A stretch of DNA of 64,000 nucleotides from Parasponia andersonii. Taxonomy: Eukaryota; Streptophyta; Magnoliopsida; Rosales; Cannabaceae. A program made the position numbers and the translations under genes. Below are positions 12,760-24,172 of the stretch, piece after piece. The notes below the pieces were generated by a model. The model was given only the letters and a program-made list of their open reading frames with translations, did no database searches and was not told the origin of the DNA. Each line of letters opens with the position of its first letter. Position 1 is the first letter of the stretch. The stretch lies in NCBI GenBank assembly GCA_002914805.1, contig JXTB01000107.1:49318-113317 (forward strand), read 5' to 3'.

Positions 12760-13888
12760 TTCCCTGGCCTGGACGGCTACTGCTGGATCCAAGATCACTA
12801 CTGCCATATCCGTGCCCACCCTGACTCCCTAAGGCCTGAGGAGTCTGAAAACTCTGAGTAAAACCCTGAGGGCGAACCTGATGCTGATAAGGCTGAGGGG
12901 AAGTAAAAGCATACGAAACACCCTGTGACTGTTGCGGCCTTGCTTAAGTGTTCTGATAAGAAACAAAACTAGATTGGCTCCTCTACAGTCCTCCCTGAGA
13001 AAGAGGAGATTTCTGTAGACGGTTGGGACACTCCTTCTTCCGATGACCCTGCTAGCCACAAATGAAACATCTTCTATATAGACTGCCTCTGCCACCCCTT
13101 GAAGAACCACTGCTGTTCGAGCTCCCACTGTTCGGAGTACCCTGGGCTGACCACTGCCCCTGGTTCCTTCTGGTGGCTTTTCTGTCATTACTTCTCTGCT
13201 GGTTTCTCCTGGAATCCAATCCTTCTTCAATGGCCTCTACCCACTGGGTAGCCACTGCAATCTCAGAAAGAGTACGGAAGGTCTAAGTACCAATCCTGTT
13301 GAAAATATTCTGATTTAGATGACTCTTGAACTTGGCAACTCGGTACTTCTCACTTGTACCTGGTCCAAGAGCAATACTTGCCAACTCAGTGAACTCTATC
13401 AGGTACTCATTCACCGTTCTATTATCTTGAATCAAAGTCTCAAACCGGTTCATAACTTCATCCTGTTAATCCTCATTGGCATACTGGGCCTTGAAAATCC
13501 GTTCAAAGTCTTTCCAAGTCAAGCCTACTACCTCTTGCATCCGTTCCACTGTCTCCCAACGAATGACACTCCCTATCAAATGGGTAACAGCAAACACAAC
13601 CCAAAGTTCAACCGGAGTACCAAGGGCTCGAAAGTGCCTCTCTATCTCACGCAACCAAGCAATTGCCGTGAGAGCTTTTGGTCTACCATCAAAATGCCCT
13701 AACTGGAGACGCATGAATTGTTAGAGATGATCAGCTTGATTCAACTGACGTTCCCTCGGAGTTGGAGGCTAATAGTTTGGATTGCTCATCTAGACGAATG
13801 CCTGCTGTATTGCCTTGATCAGATGAGTGAAATCCGGACGAGAAGGTTCGGCAACCAGCTAGTGCCTCGGAACTCTTCTAGGAGGTAT
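12760..13888 (-). pseudogene. gag, Tekay-like element (broken)
   Basis: This is the capsid-nucleocapsid precursor. The retroviral-type gag helix region reads AIAWLREIERHF and WETVERMQEVVGLTWKDFE (13714-13466). A serine/glycine-rich region follows, then a CCHC zinc knuckle beginning CFICG and ending GHRKKECP near 13080-13030, with a stop inside the knuckle. The probable initiator region reads ATACCTCCTAGAAG at 13888, where related elements have ATG, so the start looks lost by a G-to-A change. Further stops occur near 13785, 13770, 13722, 13465 and 13283. Confidence 0.85.
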
Positions 13889-14002
13889 CCTTACAAGTTT
13901 GAAATAATATGCCAAACTGTTAATGCGATAATGACAAATGCTTGTCATAAAATCAACTTCAATCTAATTTAATGGTGATACGTCCGAGCTATTAAACTCA
14001 AT

Positions 14003-14014
14003 GCTCTGATACCA
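14003..14014 (-). other. Primer binding site (tRNA-iMet), Tekay-like element
   Basis: On the minus strand TGGTATCAGAGC lies eight bases inside the 5' LTR. It matches the complement of the 3' end of plant initiator tRNA-Met, as used by most plant gypsy elements. Confidence 0.9.
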
Positions 14015-14022
14015 AAAATTTC

Positions 14023-16214
14023 TGTCATGACCCAAAACCCGGTCCAGTGGCAGAAGGGAAATTTCATAAAGATGAGAAATTCTTTGATTTATTTGAAAAG
14101 TGACAAAAGTTCTAGTTTTATAAAACAGTCTATTTAAATAAAATAATTAGAATTTTAACCCGTGAACTACTCCCACAGTTCGTATACATCATTAAACATA
14201 GATCGAATAATTATTTAAAAACACGAAGTTAAATATAAATCCAAGCATCATCATTATTCACGTCAAAAATCAAACACTAGAATGGCATACATAAGTTCAC
14301 AAACAAAGACAGAGTGTAGTAATCTTGGTTCAATGCTAAACAAAACCCAAACAATCCAAACACCATGACAATAAGCTTCTAGCATTACAAAGATAACTAA
14401 CTACAGTCAAGATGACCTCTTACTCCTCTTGATCACCAAGATCGCACTGGACACCACCTGAGGAAGAAGGTAGGGGGTGAGCATAAAATGCCCAGTAGGA
14501 AAAGCAATTACCTCGATCGAAAACATTTTAGTGATGGAGAATTCCTGCATGGTTAGTTTAGTCGAAAACATACATATATATATATATATAATCCAAACCG
14601 AAAATCCATATATATATATAAAGCAATGTAATCAAAACCATTCAATTTATATGCAGAGGACACAAATCAACCCATACCAATGAGCTCTCATGCTCTCATC
14701 TGTGGAAAGCCAGGATGATGACACTAAGTATGCCTAACAGTCTGCCTGACACCTAAGCCCATACCCGGAGGGGACACCTCTGTGTCGCTTACCAAACCTG
14801 GAGGGGCAACCGAATTGCCTACGCTTACCAAATAGGGAGGTAATCAGAACTAACAGAATCCCGCATGGGTTTACAGACTCTACACCGATGGTGGGGTATG
14901 CAGCGCCACACTGTAAACCCATTATACTAACACGGTACTCATGTATGATCCTATGACACGTGCAATACAGAACTGAAGTATGAAAATAATTATGCTCGGG
15001 TTTTTCAATAAACTCAGCATACTAGGTTTTATAGAAAAACGGGCAGCATAACGACCCTATTTTTAATATACCCAAAATAACCTACACTCAGAAAATTCTC
15101 AAAGCAATACCATGTGTGTACATCATACAATCAATTCCCATCACAGATGTTCAAAAAAACCAAAAATCACATTTGTTCTCATATGTTGCAGAAAATAAGT
15201 TTTATTCGAAAACGATATAAAACAGGGGTAATTGAGTCCTTACCTTACTCGAAGAGTGATACCACACTATTGAATCCTCAAGGTATCGTTGACAATCCCC
15301 CGGAGGGTCGGGAACCAATTCCAAGCCCTCGATCGTCTTCTTGCGAAAAACCAACTTCTCAACAGAGCTTCAATTCCATAAATAGAACTCTTCACTGAAT
15401 TCTTAGCACCCAAAATAGCTAGGTTAGATATATAACTTGTCCAATTCAGGTCCGTGCCTACATCAGGCTGGTGGTATACAAATCGAAGCAAATCTTAACC
15501 GTCTGATCTCGATTTCTGTGCCGGTCACCAAACATTAGCAATATATATGTCAAACTTCTCCATTTTCTGAGTACAATCCAAAAATGAGGTCAAAAACACA
15601 ATTCAATGGCCGGATCAAAAACAATAACTATAAACTCGAAATACCCAAAAATGGCAACTTTCAATCCGGGCAAAATAGGGGTGAGATATATATACTTTGA
15701 CAATCGTTGTGACGAGACGAATCCAATGGGACCAGTTGGAGGTTGAACGGAGGTCAGAATCGTTGCCGGCAGCCAAAAATCCGAAATGGTGACTTGAAGC
15801 TTTTCTGGCGATGTAGACATCTGCGGTGACAAGGGACGGGCGGCGTGGTTTCCTGGCGGCACGACGAGTCGACGCCAGTTGGTCAGCTGGCTGGACGATG
15901 GCCGAAGCAGTGCGGCTACTCCTCCGGTGGGTCGCGGCCGAGAAACAGAGAGAGAGAGCGTCAGGGGGGGGGAGAGAGAGAGAAGAGAGAGAGAGAAATG
16001 AAAGTGAACAGGCCCGATGGCCTGTTTTGTATAGGGTAATGCAATTTTTCAAAAATTACACATAAATCCCTAAATTTCAAATCTCTCAATTCTATCCCCA
16101 AAAATTGTAATTTAGTCATTCTGTACAAAACTTTTGTAAATTAATCCCCCCAATATTATATCCGAAAAATTGGTAAAATGTCTAAATTACCCTCCCAAAA
16201 TCCAGGTTTTTACA
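14023..16214 (-). repeat. 5' LTR of the Tekay-like element
   Basis: Direct repeat of 7133-9243, with intact TG...CA ends on the minus strand (TGTAAAAACC ... GACA). It contains an AT microsatellite at 14574-14618 and a GA-rich microsatellite with a G run at 15949-15999. The plus-strand open frame at 15114-15398 has counterparts in the other two copies of this LTR, but it runs antisense to the element. Confidence 0.93.
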
Positions 16215-16219
16215 TGTAA

Positions 16220-16364
16220 GTGTGAGGGAGACGAGAGATTTGAATCATAATTAAATAATTTATAAATAAATTTCATGATAAAAGTAACAAAATTACCATT
16301 ATTTACTAATTGTGTTAAGGCCAAGACCAAGGATTTAAGCACTTGGGCTTCATTAGGGGCTTAA
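16220..16364. other. Spacer between the two chromoviruses
   Basis: About 145 bp of non-element sequence separate the target duplication of the first element from the start of the second. It ends in AGGGGCTTAA, half of a palindrome completed at 22360-22369. Confidence 0.6.
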
Positions 16365-17020
16365 TGCCACGACTCTAGCCTCAAACTAGACAATCGTACG
16401 GTACGTAGCACAGTCCGTCGCACTAAGTCAGTCTACCAATACTCAAGAAAGGGACTTAGAGTAACATTTTGAGACAAAGTGGTAAGGATGAGAGAGTTTA
16501 GATGAATGAAAGCTTTGTATTTCTCTTAGATTGCTTACGACTCTCACAAATAGGACTTGTGTACAAATGAACCCAAAGGGTCCTTTATATAGACAAAGCC
16601 TAAATCAACCAAGGGTTAGTATCGTGCCAAGTGGTATGATCTTACAAAGGGTCTAGATTATTCTCAACTAAAGTTATAATATCTACAAAGATATTTACAT
16701 AGAGAATTCTAGAACAAAACATGGTCTAGATCCTTCTAAGAGGTTCACCCACCATCTTAGCTCTTCTAAGTCATTCTAGGAGCTTCTAGGACAATCCAAC
16801 CCATTTAGCACCATCCGGCCTTGTTTAGAGCCTTCTAGGACTTAATAGCACCAATTAGAGTCTTTTAGCATGGCCAAGACCTCTCTTGATCACTCTAGAA
16901 ATGTCCACCACGTTCTAGGGTCTTCCTTAATCTTTTTAGGTGAGCAGTACATATAGAGGACCTTAGAGCTATAAGCAACAATATTTGGATTTTTGGGAGC
17001 CAAATGAGCGAGGCGTAACA
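16365..17020 (-). repeat. 3' LTR of the Galadriel-like element
   Basis: Direct repeat of 21704-22359, equal in length. On the minus strand it runs from TGTTACGCC to GTGGCA, so the terminal dinucleotide CA is kept. About 20 differences from the partner occur in the first 215 aligned positions by eye, mostly transitions. Confidence 0.93.
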
Positions 17021-17032
17021 CCCTCTCCCACT
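17021..17032 (-). other. Polypurine tract of the Galadriel-like element
   Basis: On the minus strand AGTGGGAGAGGG directly precedes the 3' LTR. Its position and composition match the plus-strand priming site. Confidence 0.75.
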
Positions 17033-17037
17033 CAAGT

Positions 17038-18530
17038 TCACGACGTCCCCATCGCGCTATTGACTTTGAGCCGCTCGATATGGTTTTTGAATTACCACAA
17101 GGCATCTTCATGCTCCCAGCTAGCCTCGGCCTCGGGCAAATTCTTTCATTTTACTAAGTATTCCCGATAATTAGGAACACCACGTCGGCGGATCAAGCGA
17201 TCTGCTAAAATGCACTCTACCTCTTTATCAAAAAAGGTTACCACCACAGTAGAAGGCCTTTTAGATTCGCCCCTTGAAAGATCTCCCTCATCTCCATGGT
17301 AGGGTTTTGGTATGCTCACATGGAAGACAGGGAAAATCTTTAACTTGGCAGGGAGTTGAAGTTTATAAGAAACCTTACCTACACACTTGAGTACCGGAAA
17401 TGGACCTTCGTATTTGTGCACTAATCCTTTATGCACCTTCCTTAACGTTTTCAATTGTTGAGGGTAACAACTTGACAAGGACTAAATCTCCGTCCTGATA
17501 CTCAACGTGCCTCCTCTTTTTGTCGGCCCACTTTTTCATTCTTTTAGAAGCTTCGTTCAAGTAGGCTCTAGCCAACTCCGCTTGTTCATGTCATGCCTTA
17601 GCAAACTTGAATGCTGCAGGACTTTTCCCATCGTAACTTGCCGCTAAGGTATGTAGGGTCATAGGTTGTTGACCCATGACTATCTCGAAGGGACTCTTAC
17701 CCGTAGACTTGCTTCTCTGGAGGTTAAAGAAGAATTGGGCTAGATCAAATAGTTTTGCCCAATCTTTTTGATTGGCACTCACAAAGTACCTCAAGTATAA
17801 CTCCAGCAAGGCATTCACCCTTTCCGTCTAGCCATCGCTTTAGGGGTGAAAGCTAGTAGAAAAGTTCAAGTTTGATCCCATCAACTTGAACAATTCTGTC
17901 CAAAACCTTTCAGTGAATCGAGGATCACGATCACTTACGATGTTTGATGGGACTCTCCAAAGCTTCATGACATGCTTCATAAAGAGTCGCGCAATCTTAT
18001 TGGCAGGACAATCGGGTGAAGCAAGTATAAAAGTGGTATACTTGCTGAAGCGATCAACCACCACTATAATGCTGCCAAAACCCTCTGACTTAGGCAGGCT
18101 AGTAATAAAATCCATGGAAACACTCTCCCACGGTCTTTCAGGAATGGGAAGAGGTTCCAACAATCTGCCTGGTGATTATTGTTCCACTTTGTCTTGTTGG
18201 CACATAAGACAAGTTCATACATAGGCCTCGACATCATCCCTCAGTTCAGGCCAATAGTAGATAGATTTAATAAGAGTAAGAGTGCGTTTCTGACCTAGGT
18301 GACCAGACCACAAAGAATCGTGGCACTCTTTAATGAGCTCTTTTCTTAAGTTCCCCCACTTAGGCACATAGAGTCGATTGCCTTTGGTATAGAGAAGTCC
18401 GTTGCTCAGCCAAAAACATCTCGTGTTTCCTTCCGTTACTAGGGGCAGCAGGCTCTTTGCAAGAACATCGTGTTCCAATCCTTCCTTGATTTTCTCTATC
18501 AAGGTGTGCTATCGGGCCTGCTTAAGGCAG
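17038..18530 (-). pseudogene. Integrase and chromodomain, Galadriel-like element (broken by point stops)
   Basis: An HHCC zinc-binding region (ECHDSLWSGHLGQKRTL; then TCLMCQQDKVEQ) leads into the core, with SMDFITSLP (first Asp), VSDRDPRF (second Asp) and TERVNALLE, where the catalytic Glu lies. The C-terminal SH3-like module (LVHKYEGPFPVLK, VFHVSIPKPY) follows. A chromodomain comes next, with EVECILADR, a tryptophan codon changed to TGA before KNLPEAEASWEHEDAL, and the natural stop at 17038. Stops in the core at 17841-17843 and 17829-17831 are CAA-to-TAA and CAG-to-TAG changes in the SDG motif. Chromodomains guide integration to heterochromatin marks (family knowledge). Confidence 0.9.
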
Positions 18531-20418
18531 CCAGCTCCATCTTTCTGCTTAGAGCATCTGCCACCACATTAGCTTTCCCATGCTTGTATTCCACCTTGTA
18601 ATCAAATTCTGCCAAGAAGTCTTACCACCAAGCTTGCTTGGGACTCAACTTTTTCTGAGTTTGAAAGTAGCTTGTGGCTACGTTGTCAGTCATGATCGTA
18701 AAATGAGTACCCAACAAGTAGTGCCGCCATACCCGTAGGCAATGGATAACTGCATTCATCTCTTTTTCTTGCACTGTATAGCATCTCTCGATGTCATTGA
18801 GCTTGCGGTTTTCATAAGCAATCAGACGCCCTTCTTGCATTAGTACTCTGCCAATAGCAAAGTCAGAGGCATCCGTATATAGCTTATATGCCTTTGAGTG
18901 ATCAAGTAAGCTGAGAACCGGCTCTTCGCTTACCGCTCTCTTCAAGTCTTCGAATAAAACTTGACACTCAGGTGTCCATTCCCAAGACTTATTCTTCTTG
19001 AGCAGGTTAGAAAGAGGCGCTGCTCTTACTGAGTAGGACTTGATGAACTACCTATAATAATTCATAAGTCTGAGGAAGGATCTTAACTCTGGCACCTTCG
19101 TAGGGGATTCCCACTCTTAGATAGCTTGCACCTTGGCTTCATCCATCATAAGTTTCCCATCCTTCATCTTATGTCCTAGGAACATCACTTCTTCTTGGGC
19201 GAAGGACCACTTCTCCTTGATGAATAGTTGGTTTTATCTCAAGACCTCGAACACCTTCCTTAAATGTTCTAGATGCTCTTTCATGGTCTTGCTATAGATG
19301 ACTATATCATCAAGATAGACAACCATGAACTGATCAAGATAGGGATAAAATAACTTATTCATGAGGGTGCAAAAGGTAGGAGGTGCATTGGTAAGGCCAA
19401 ATGGTATGACTAAGAACTCATAAGCACCATACCTTGTCACGCACGTGGTCTTGGGCTCATCCCCCTCTGCTATACGCACTTGGTAGTACCCCGAACGTAG
19501 ATCAAGCTTTAAGAAGTATCTAGCATTCCTAAGTTGATCGAATAAGTCGGCAATAAGCGGGATGGGATACTTGTTCTTTACCGTCACCTTGTTAAGAGCC
19601 CGGTAATCAATGCACATCCTTAATGAGCCATCTTTCTTTTTCTGGAACAACACCAGGGTACCGAAAGGAGCTTTGGAGGGCCTGATGAAATCCACATCAA
19701 GCAACTCCTTTAGTTGTTTCTGGAGTTCCACTAACTCTGGAGGGGCCATTCGATAGGGACTCATCGCAGGTGGCCTCGTGCCTAGCTCAAGCTCAATTTC
19801 ATGATCCACCTCCCTCCTAGGTGGAAGTTTCTTGGGCATGGCGTTAGGCATCATATCTTAGAATTCATCCAAGACAGTTTCTACCTCCATGGGTAGGTTA
19901 CCTTGAGATTCCAACTCTTCATCATCGTGCTCCTTTAGGATAGGCAAGTAACTATCCTCCTCTCTTCTCAACCCCTTCTTGAATTGAAGTGCAGAGAGTA
20001 CTTTGTTTCTCACTTTTGTGGACCGCTTCGTTGGTACCACATAAGCCTTTTCACTATCCACGGTGCACATAGAGTTGGCAAAAAGAACAAGGAATGCTCG
20101 CACTGCATCAAGGAATTCCAAACCAAGCACCACTGCGAAATCATCTATTGGCACCACTGATAAGTCGACTTAGCCAGCCCATACACCTAGGCTAGCCTTA
20201 ACATCATGAGCAACCCCATGGATGGGGCGTGCGGCTGAGTTCACTGCCGTGAGGGAGCCCCCTCCATTAGACACCATCAAGCCCAACCACCTAGCTTCCT
20301 CAACAGAGACGAAGTTGTAGGATGCACCTGTGTCAACCAAGGCTTTAGTGGCTTTGCCATTGATTGTTGCATCCACGAAAAGTAGGCCCTTAGCTTGTGA
20401 CTTAGGGGCCGACTGCAA
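18530..20418 (-). pseudogene. Protease, reverse transcriptase and RNase H, Galadriel-like element (broken by point stops)
   Basis: The protease shows ALVDTGASYNFVS at about 20340. RT has [46 protein letters not shown] and the catalytic [11 protein letters not shown] (19854-19234). RNase H has LYTDASDFAIG, EKEMNAVIHCLRVWRHYL and [14 protein letters not shown]. Single stops at about 20172, 19856, 19232, 19121, 19050 and 18620 break an otherwise continuous frame; several fit C-to-T changes of Gln codons. Catalytic aspartates are retained. The copy is probably immobile without a helper. Confidence 0.92.
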
Positions 20419-20429
20419 GGCATTCAGGA

Positions 20430-21649
20430 GTTACAAGGAACTAACATGTGCACCACCGTCCTCTCTATCACCTCTTTCTTGGCTTGGCTTGGAGGCAATT
20501 AAGGCATTGAGAGCTTTCTTCTTGGGACACTCGCGTGCCCAATGTGGCCCATCGCAAAGAAAGTACTTGACTCTTAGCTTGGAGAAATTACGGTCTTCCT
20601 TCTCTTTATGCCTGTAAGAGAGACTATATTTGTTCTATTTTCCTCTTTTTATCTACTCTCCCCCACTCTTTGCTCCACCACCCTTCTTGTCTTTGGCCTT
20701 AGAAGGGTCCTTGTTGGTAGAGTAATCAACAAGGCTCTCGGTTACTGCAATAGCATCGGCCAAGTCCTGGACACCATGATACTTGAGCTCTAACTTGGCC
20801 CAGTTCTGAAGACCATCCATGAACAAGAATAGGGCGTCTTTGAAGTGTCAGGGATTTCGAGCAAGAGTGTGGTAAACTCTTTCACGTAGTCTCTAACACT
20901 ACCAGATTGTTTGAGACGGTGAAGATAGCCTCTCACCTCCTCTTCAGCATTCTCGCAGAAGAATTGCCTTTTTAGCTCTCTTTTGAATTTATTAAAGGTG
21001 GCTATAGTGCACACCCTCGTTGCATCTCCCCGTGTCTCAGCCTCTACCATAGCATGGCAGTATCGGTTAGATACAAGGTGGCATTATGAATTTTACCGGT
21101 ATCGTTCGTCACACCGGTGGCCTCAAAGTATTGCTCGAGTTCCCATAGGAAGTTCTCAACTTCCCTAGCATTGCGAGTACCATTGAAGGTCTTTGGTTTA
21201 GGTACCTCAACCTTCCTTGCTTCAATGGTTGTTGTGGTGGTCGCCCCCGTGGCCACTGCTCGCTTGCACAAAGCAAGATCACCAGACATCTCATCTACTC
21301 TAAGTAAATCATTACTGAGTTCTCTTCGGAAAAGATCTCGTACCTTGGTAATCTCCAAATGAAGGAACTTAATCTCGCACCTTAAGGCAGTCTCTAGCCC
21401 ACCAAGTGCATTTTTGATGCCGCTGTGGATTTCTGCATCCTCGGTCTCCAAACCATCGCAACGGCCATCTAGATCATCTACACGCTCGCCCAACGTGCCC
21501 AAGTTGGACTCTAATCGGAACACTCTAGCCTCCAAGCTAGTTACCACGTCCCTTGACTTGCCACGGGTAGCACCCTTCTTCCCTTCATCACGCCCATGTT
21601 CAGAAGCACCAACTTCGACGGGGTCAGGAGTTACAACCATGGTCTTCAT
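20430..21649 (-). pseudogene. gag, Galadriel-like element (broken)
   Basis: Starting at an ATG at 21649, the protein has a basic N-terminus and a heptad-like stretch (LEARVFRLESNLGTLGERV) predicting a coiled coil. The gag core reads KPKTFNGTRNAREVENFLWEL and LKRQFFCENAEEEV. A zinc knuckle lies near 20560-20530 and reads YFLCDGPHWAREC. Its first position is Tyr (TAC), where the CCHC pattern needs Cys (TGC), one G-to-A change. A shift breaks the frame near 20790-20850. The end overlaps the region leading into protease. Confidence 0.88.
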
Positions 21650-21688
21650 TTAGACAATGGAATCACCAAGATAAAACGAGCAACCAAA

Positions 21689-21700
21689 CCTCTGATACCA
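21689..21700 (-). other. Primer binding site (tRNA-iMet), Galadriel-like element
   Basis: TGGTATCAGAGG on the minus strand lies three bases inside the 5' LTR. It matches the initiator tRNA-Met complement except at the last position. Confidence 0.9.
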
Positions 21701-21703
21701 CGC

Positions 21704-22359
21704 TGTCACAACCCTAGCCTCAAACTAGACAATCGTGCGGCACTTAGCATAGTCCGTCGCACTAAGTTAGCCTACCAATATTTAAGAAAGGGACTTAGAG
21801 TAAGCTTTTGAGATAAAGTGGTAAGGATGAGAGAGTTTAGGTGAATAAAAGCTTTGTATTTCTCTTAGAATGCTTACGACTCTCACAAATAGGACTTGTA
21901 TACAAATGAACCCAAGGGGTCTTTTATATAGGCAAAACCTAAACCAACCAAGGGTTAGGATCGTGCCAAGTGACATAATCTTACAAAGGACCTAGATTAT
22001 TTTCAACTAAAGTTATAATATCTACAAAGATATTTACATAGAGAATTCTAGAACAAAAAAAGGTATAGATCTTTGTAAGAGGTTCACCCACCATCTTGGC
22101 TCTTCTAAGTCATTCTAGGAGCCTTTAGGACCGTTCAACCCATTTAGCACCATTCGGCCTTATCTAGAGCCTTCTAGGACTTAGTAGCACAAACTAGAGT
22201 CTTCTAGCATGACCAAGACCTCTCTTGATCACTCAAGAAGTGTCCATCATGTTCTAGGGTCTTCCTTAATCTTTTTAGGTGAGCAGTATATATAGATGAC
22301 TTTAGAGCTATGAGCAACAATATTTGGATTTTTGGGAGCCAAATAAGCGGGGCGTAACA
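21704..22359 (-). repeat. 5' LTR of the Galadriel-like element
   Basis: Direct repeat of 16365-17020, running TGTTACGCC ... TGACA on the minus strand. TTAA follows directly at 22360-22363, as it precedes the other LTR. Confidence 0.93.
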
Positions 22360-22363
22360 TTAA

Positions 22364-22608
22364 GCCCCCATTCTTTTTCATATTTTCTTTAAAATGCTAA
22401 AAAAAATTATATATATTTATAGTGTTTTACCTTAAATTATATGCAAAGTTCCTATTTAAAAATAAAAAAATTATACAATAGTCTTCATAAATAGATAAAA
22501 TGAAGTTATAGCCTCAATTAGACAAAATTACTAGCTCTATCACTAGTCTGTACAATATAACACTAGTTATCACTTACTAAGGGCTTGTTTGAAATTTTTT
22601 TGTTTCAA

Positions 22609-22643
<35 letters not shown>

Positions 22644-23843
22644 TGAAACAACATTCTTTAAAATCTTTACGCTTCAGTTTATTTGTTTCATAATAGAAGT
22701 GTGAACCGAAAAAAAACTATATATTTTAAAAAATTATACTTGTTTTAAAGTATGAGAACGACATAATGAAAAAAATGCATCAGATTCAATATAACGGGTT
22801 TAGTAGTGGTCATGTTAGTTCTATGTATTTAAAAATAAAATAAAAATTATAATGCAAAGTTCAATTAGTTTAATTTTAAGTTGACTAAGGCCATTATCTT
22901 GTAATATATTCTTACGATTCATTGAAGCTCCCAAAAACTTTGATCGAGCAGGGTCATCTTCTTTTGTTTGAATTGCTCATTGATTGGGGATTAGAGTATC
23001 TTTATAATATAATAATGTCCTAACGATTAATCGACTAATCACTCAATCTTTGTAACAAAGTATCAGAACATTAAATTTTTAGAACTTCTTTACTTTTCTT
23101 TACGCGGTCTTTGTTCACAGGTAATAAAATGGGGGTTACATTTGGGTTGTTTTACTTTTGATAAGGATTCATCGTTTTTGAAAACTATATTATATTATTT
23201 GTAATGAAAAAAAATTAAATAATCAATCCTCATTTCTTTTCTACAAAAAAAAATCCCTTTATTTTGGGATATTACAATTCAAACAGTTGAGTTCGGATTT
23301 TTTTTTTCAAATTTTCCTGGATTAACACAACATGTTAAACTTACACAGTTGAAATACAAATTTACTCTCCATAAAACAGTGAGATACTCAACCAATCAAA
23401 AGCAAACCTAAAAAATTGTGACAAAAGAGAATAAACTATAATAATTTATACTATGTTTGCTACTCAAATAAGCAAATATTCTATTATTTGGTTAATTTTA
23501 TGTTCATTGGGTGATTGATTTTTTTTGTTAATTGTTTACGAAGGATATTCATTAACTAATTTTGATAAGTTGCATTGACAATTAGATTATCTGAAATAAA
23601 ATCTAAAATCAAGTTTGTATTATAAATTCTCGACATACGAGGGTTTTTGTGTAAAATAGTGAAAATTGAACTGATATATGGCCATATAGGCATACACAAT
23701 CAACTATGCCTATTTGCACAAAAGTCGACACAATATAACCTTTCATCTGTAATTTATTTATATTTGTGTGGTTGATCTTTTAGCCTTTGTGGAGGATAAA
23801 TTTGAATTATCACTAACTTCCTTTAATATCTTGTGTTGGCTAA
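22364..23843. other. A+T-rich spacer
   Basis: No gene recognised. It holds an AT dinucleotide tract at 22611-22640 set between TGTTTCAA and TTGAAACA, so the tract forms the loop or stem of a potential hairpin. The rest is long A/T homopolymer-rich sequence without clear repeats. Confidence 0.55.
22611..22640. repeat. (AT)n microsatellite
   Basis: Fifteen AT units, flanked by the inverted pair TGTTTCAA/TTGAAACA. Confidence 0.95.
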
Positions 23844-24172
23844 GGATTATGTTTGGTAGGAGGTAAGGAGAAGTAAGAAAATAAAGAGTTTAGGAAAAAT
23901 AGAGAATGTGATGGAATGAGAAAAGAGTGAAAATTTATATTGTTTGGTGAGAAGAATAGAGAGTAAAATAAATATAGAATGTTTATTTATAAAATTACTA
24001 TATTAATCATTTTTTAGTTTTTTAAATAATTATTCTAGACGATAAATTAATCGGTTTATTTTTGTTCAATCTCATTCTTTTCTAATCATTCCAACCTTGA
24101 AAATGTTCAATATGGTGGGCATGGAGAGATTTCTTTCCCTTCATTTCTCCTATCCCTCCTAACATTGAGACC
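23844..24172. mobile_element. MITE, PIF/Harbinger-type termini
   Basis: The left end GGATTATGTTTGGTAGGAGG resembles the complement of the right end (GGTCTCAATGTTAGGAGGGA). Both resemble the terminus GGTTATATTTGGTAGGATGG of the larger PIF element at 27038-31767. TAA precedes the left end, but no clean target duplication is visible on the right. There is no coding capacity. Confidence 0.55.

Larger units (their letters stand above)
7133..16214 (-). mobile_element. Ty3/gypsy LTR retrotransposon, chromovirus, Tekay/Del-like (decayed, complete)
   Basis: Two direct LTRs flank gag, protease, RT, RNase H and integrase remnants in gypsy order on the minus strand. TGTAA occurs on both outer sides (7128-7132 and 16215-16219) as the 5-bp target duplication. 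A tRNA-iMet primer site and a polypurine tract lie inside the LTRs. The integrase tail, with the motif IPLVKxLWxHHxxxEATW, is typical of Tekay/Del chromoviruses. Every reading frame carries stops or shifts, so the copy cannot be autonomous. The LTRs differ at roughly one position in nine over the first 185 bp by eye, so the insertion is old. Confidence 0.93.
16365..22359 (-). mobile_element. Ty3/gypsy LTR retrotransposon, chromovirus, Galadriel-like (decayed, complete)
   Basis: Two 656-bp LTRs enclose gag with a coiled coil, protease, RT, RNase H, integrase and a C-terminal chromodomain in one long minus-strand coding region. A tRNA-iMet primer site and a polypurine tract are in place. TTAA flanks both sides. 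The coding region is far better preserved than in the neighbouring element; most interruptions are single codons such as CAA to TAA, CAG to TAG, CGA to TGA and TGG to TGA. The clade call rests on the coiled-coil gag, short LTRs and a real chromodomain, and is tentative. Confidence 0.92.

Noticed and set aside
13062..13724. Several plus-strand frames opposite gag of the first chromovirus
   Set aside because: Antisense shadows of the gag region with no domains of their own.
15114..15398. 94-codon plus-strand frame conserved in the three LTR copies (also at 8190-8474, and partly 53670-53885)
   Set aside because: The copies are similar because the LTRs are duplicates. The frame is antisense to the element, and stops differ between copies.
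20330..21653. Plus-strand frames opposite gag and protease of the second chromovirus
   Set aside because: Antisense shadows; the minus strand carries the recognisable domains.
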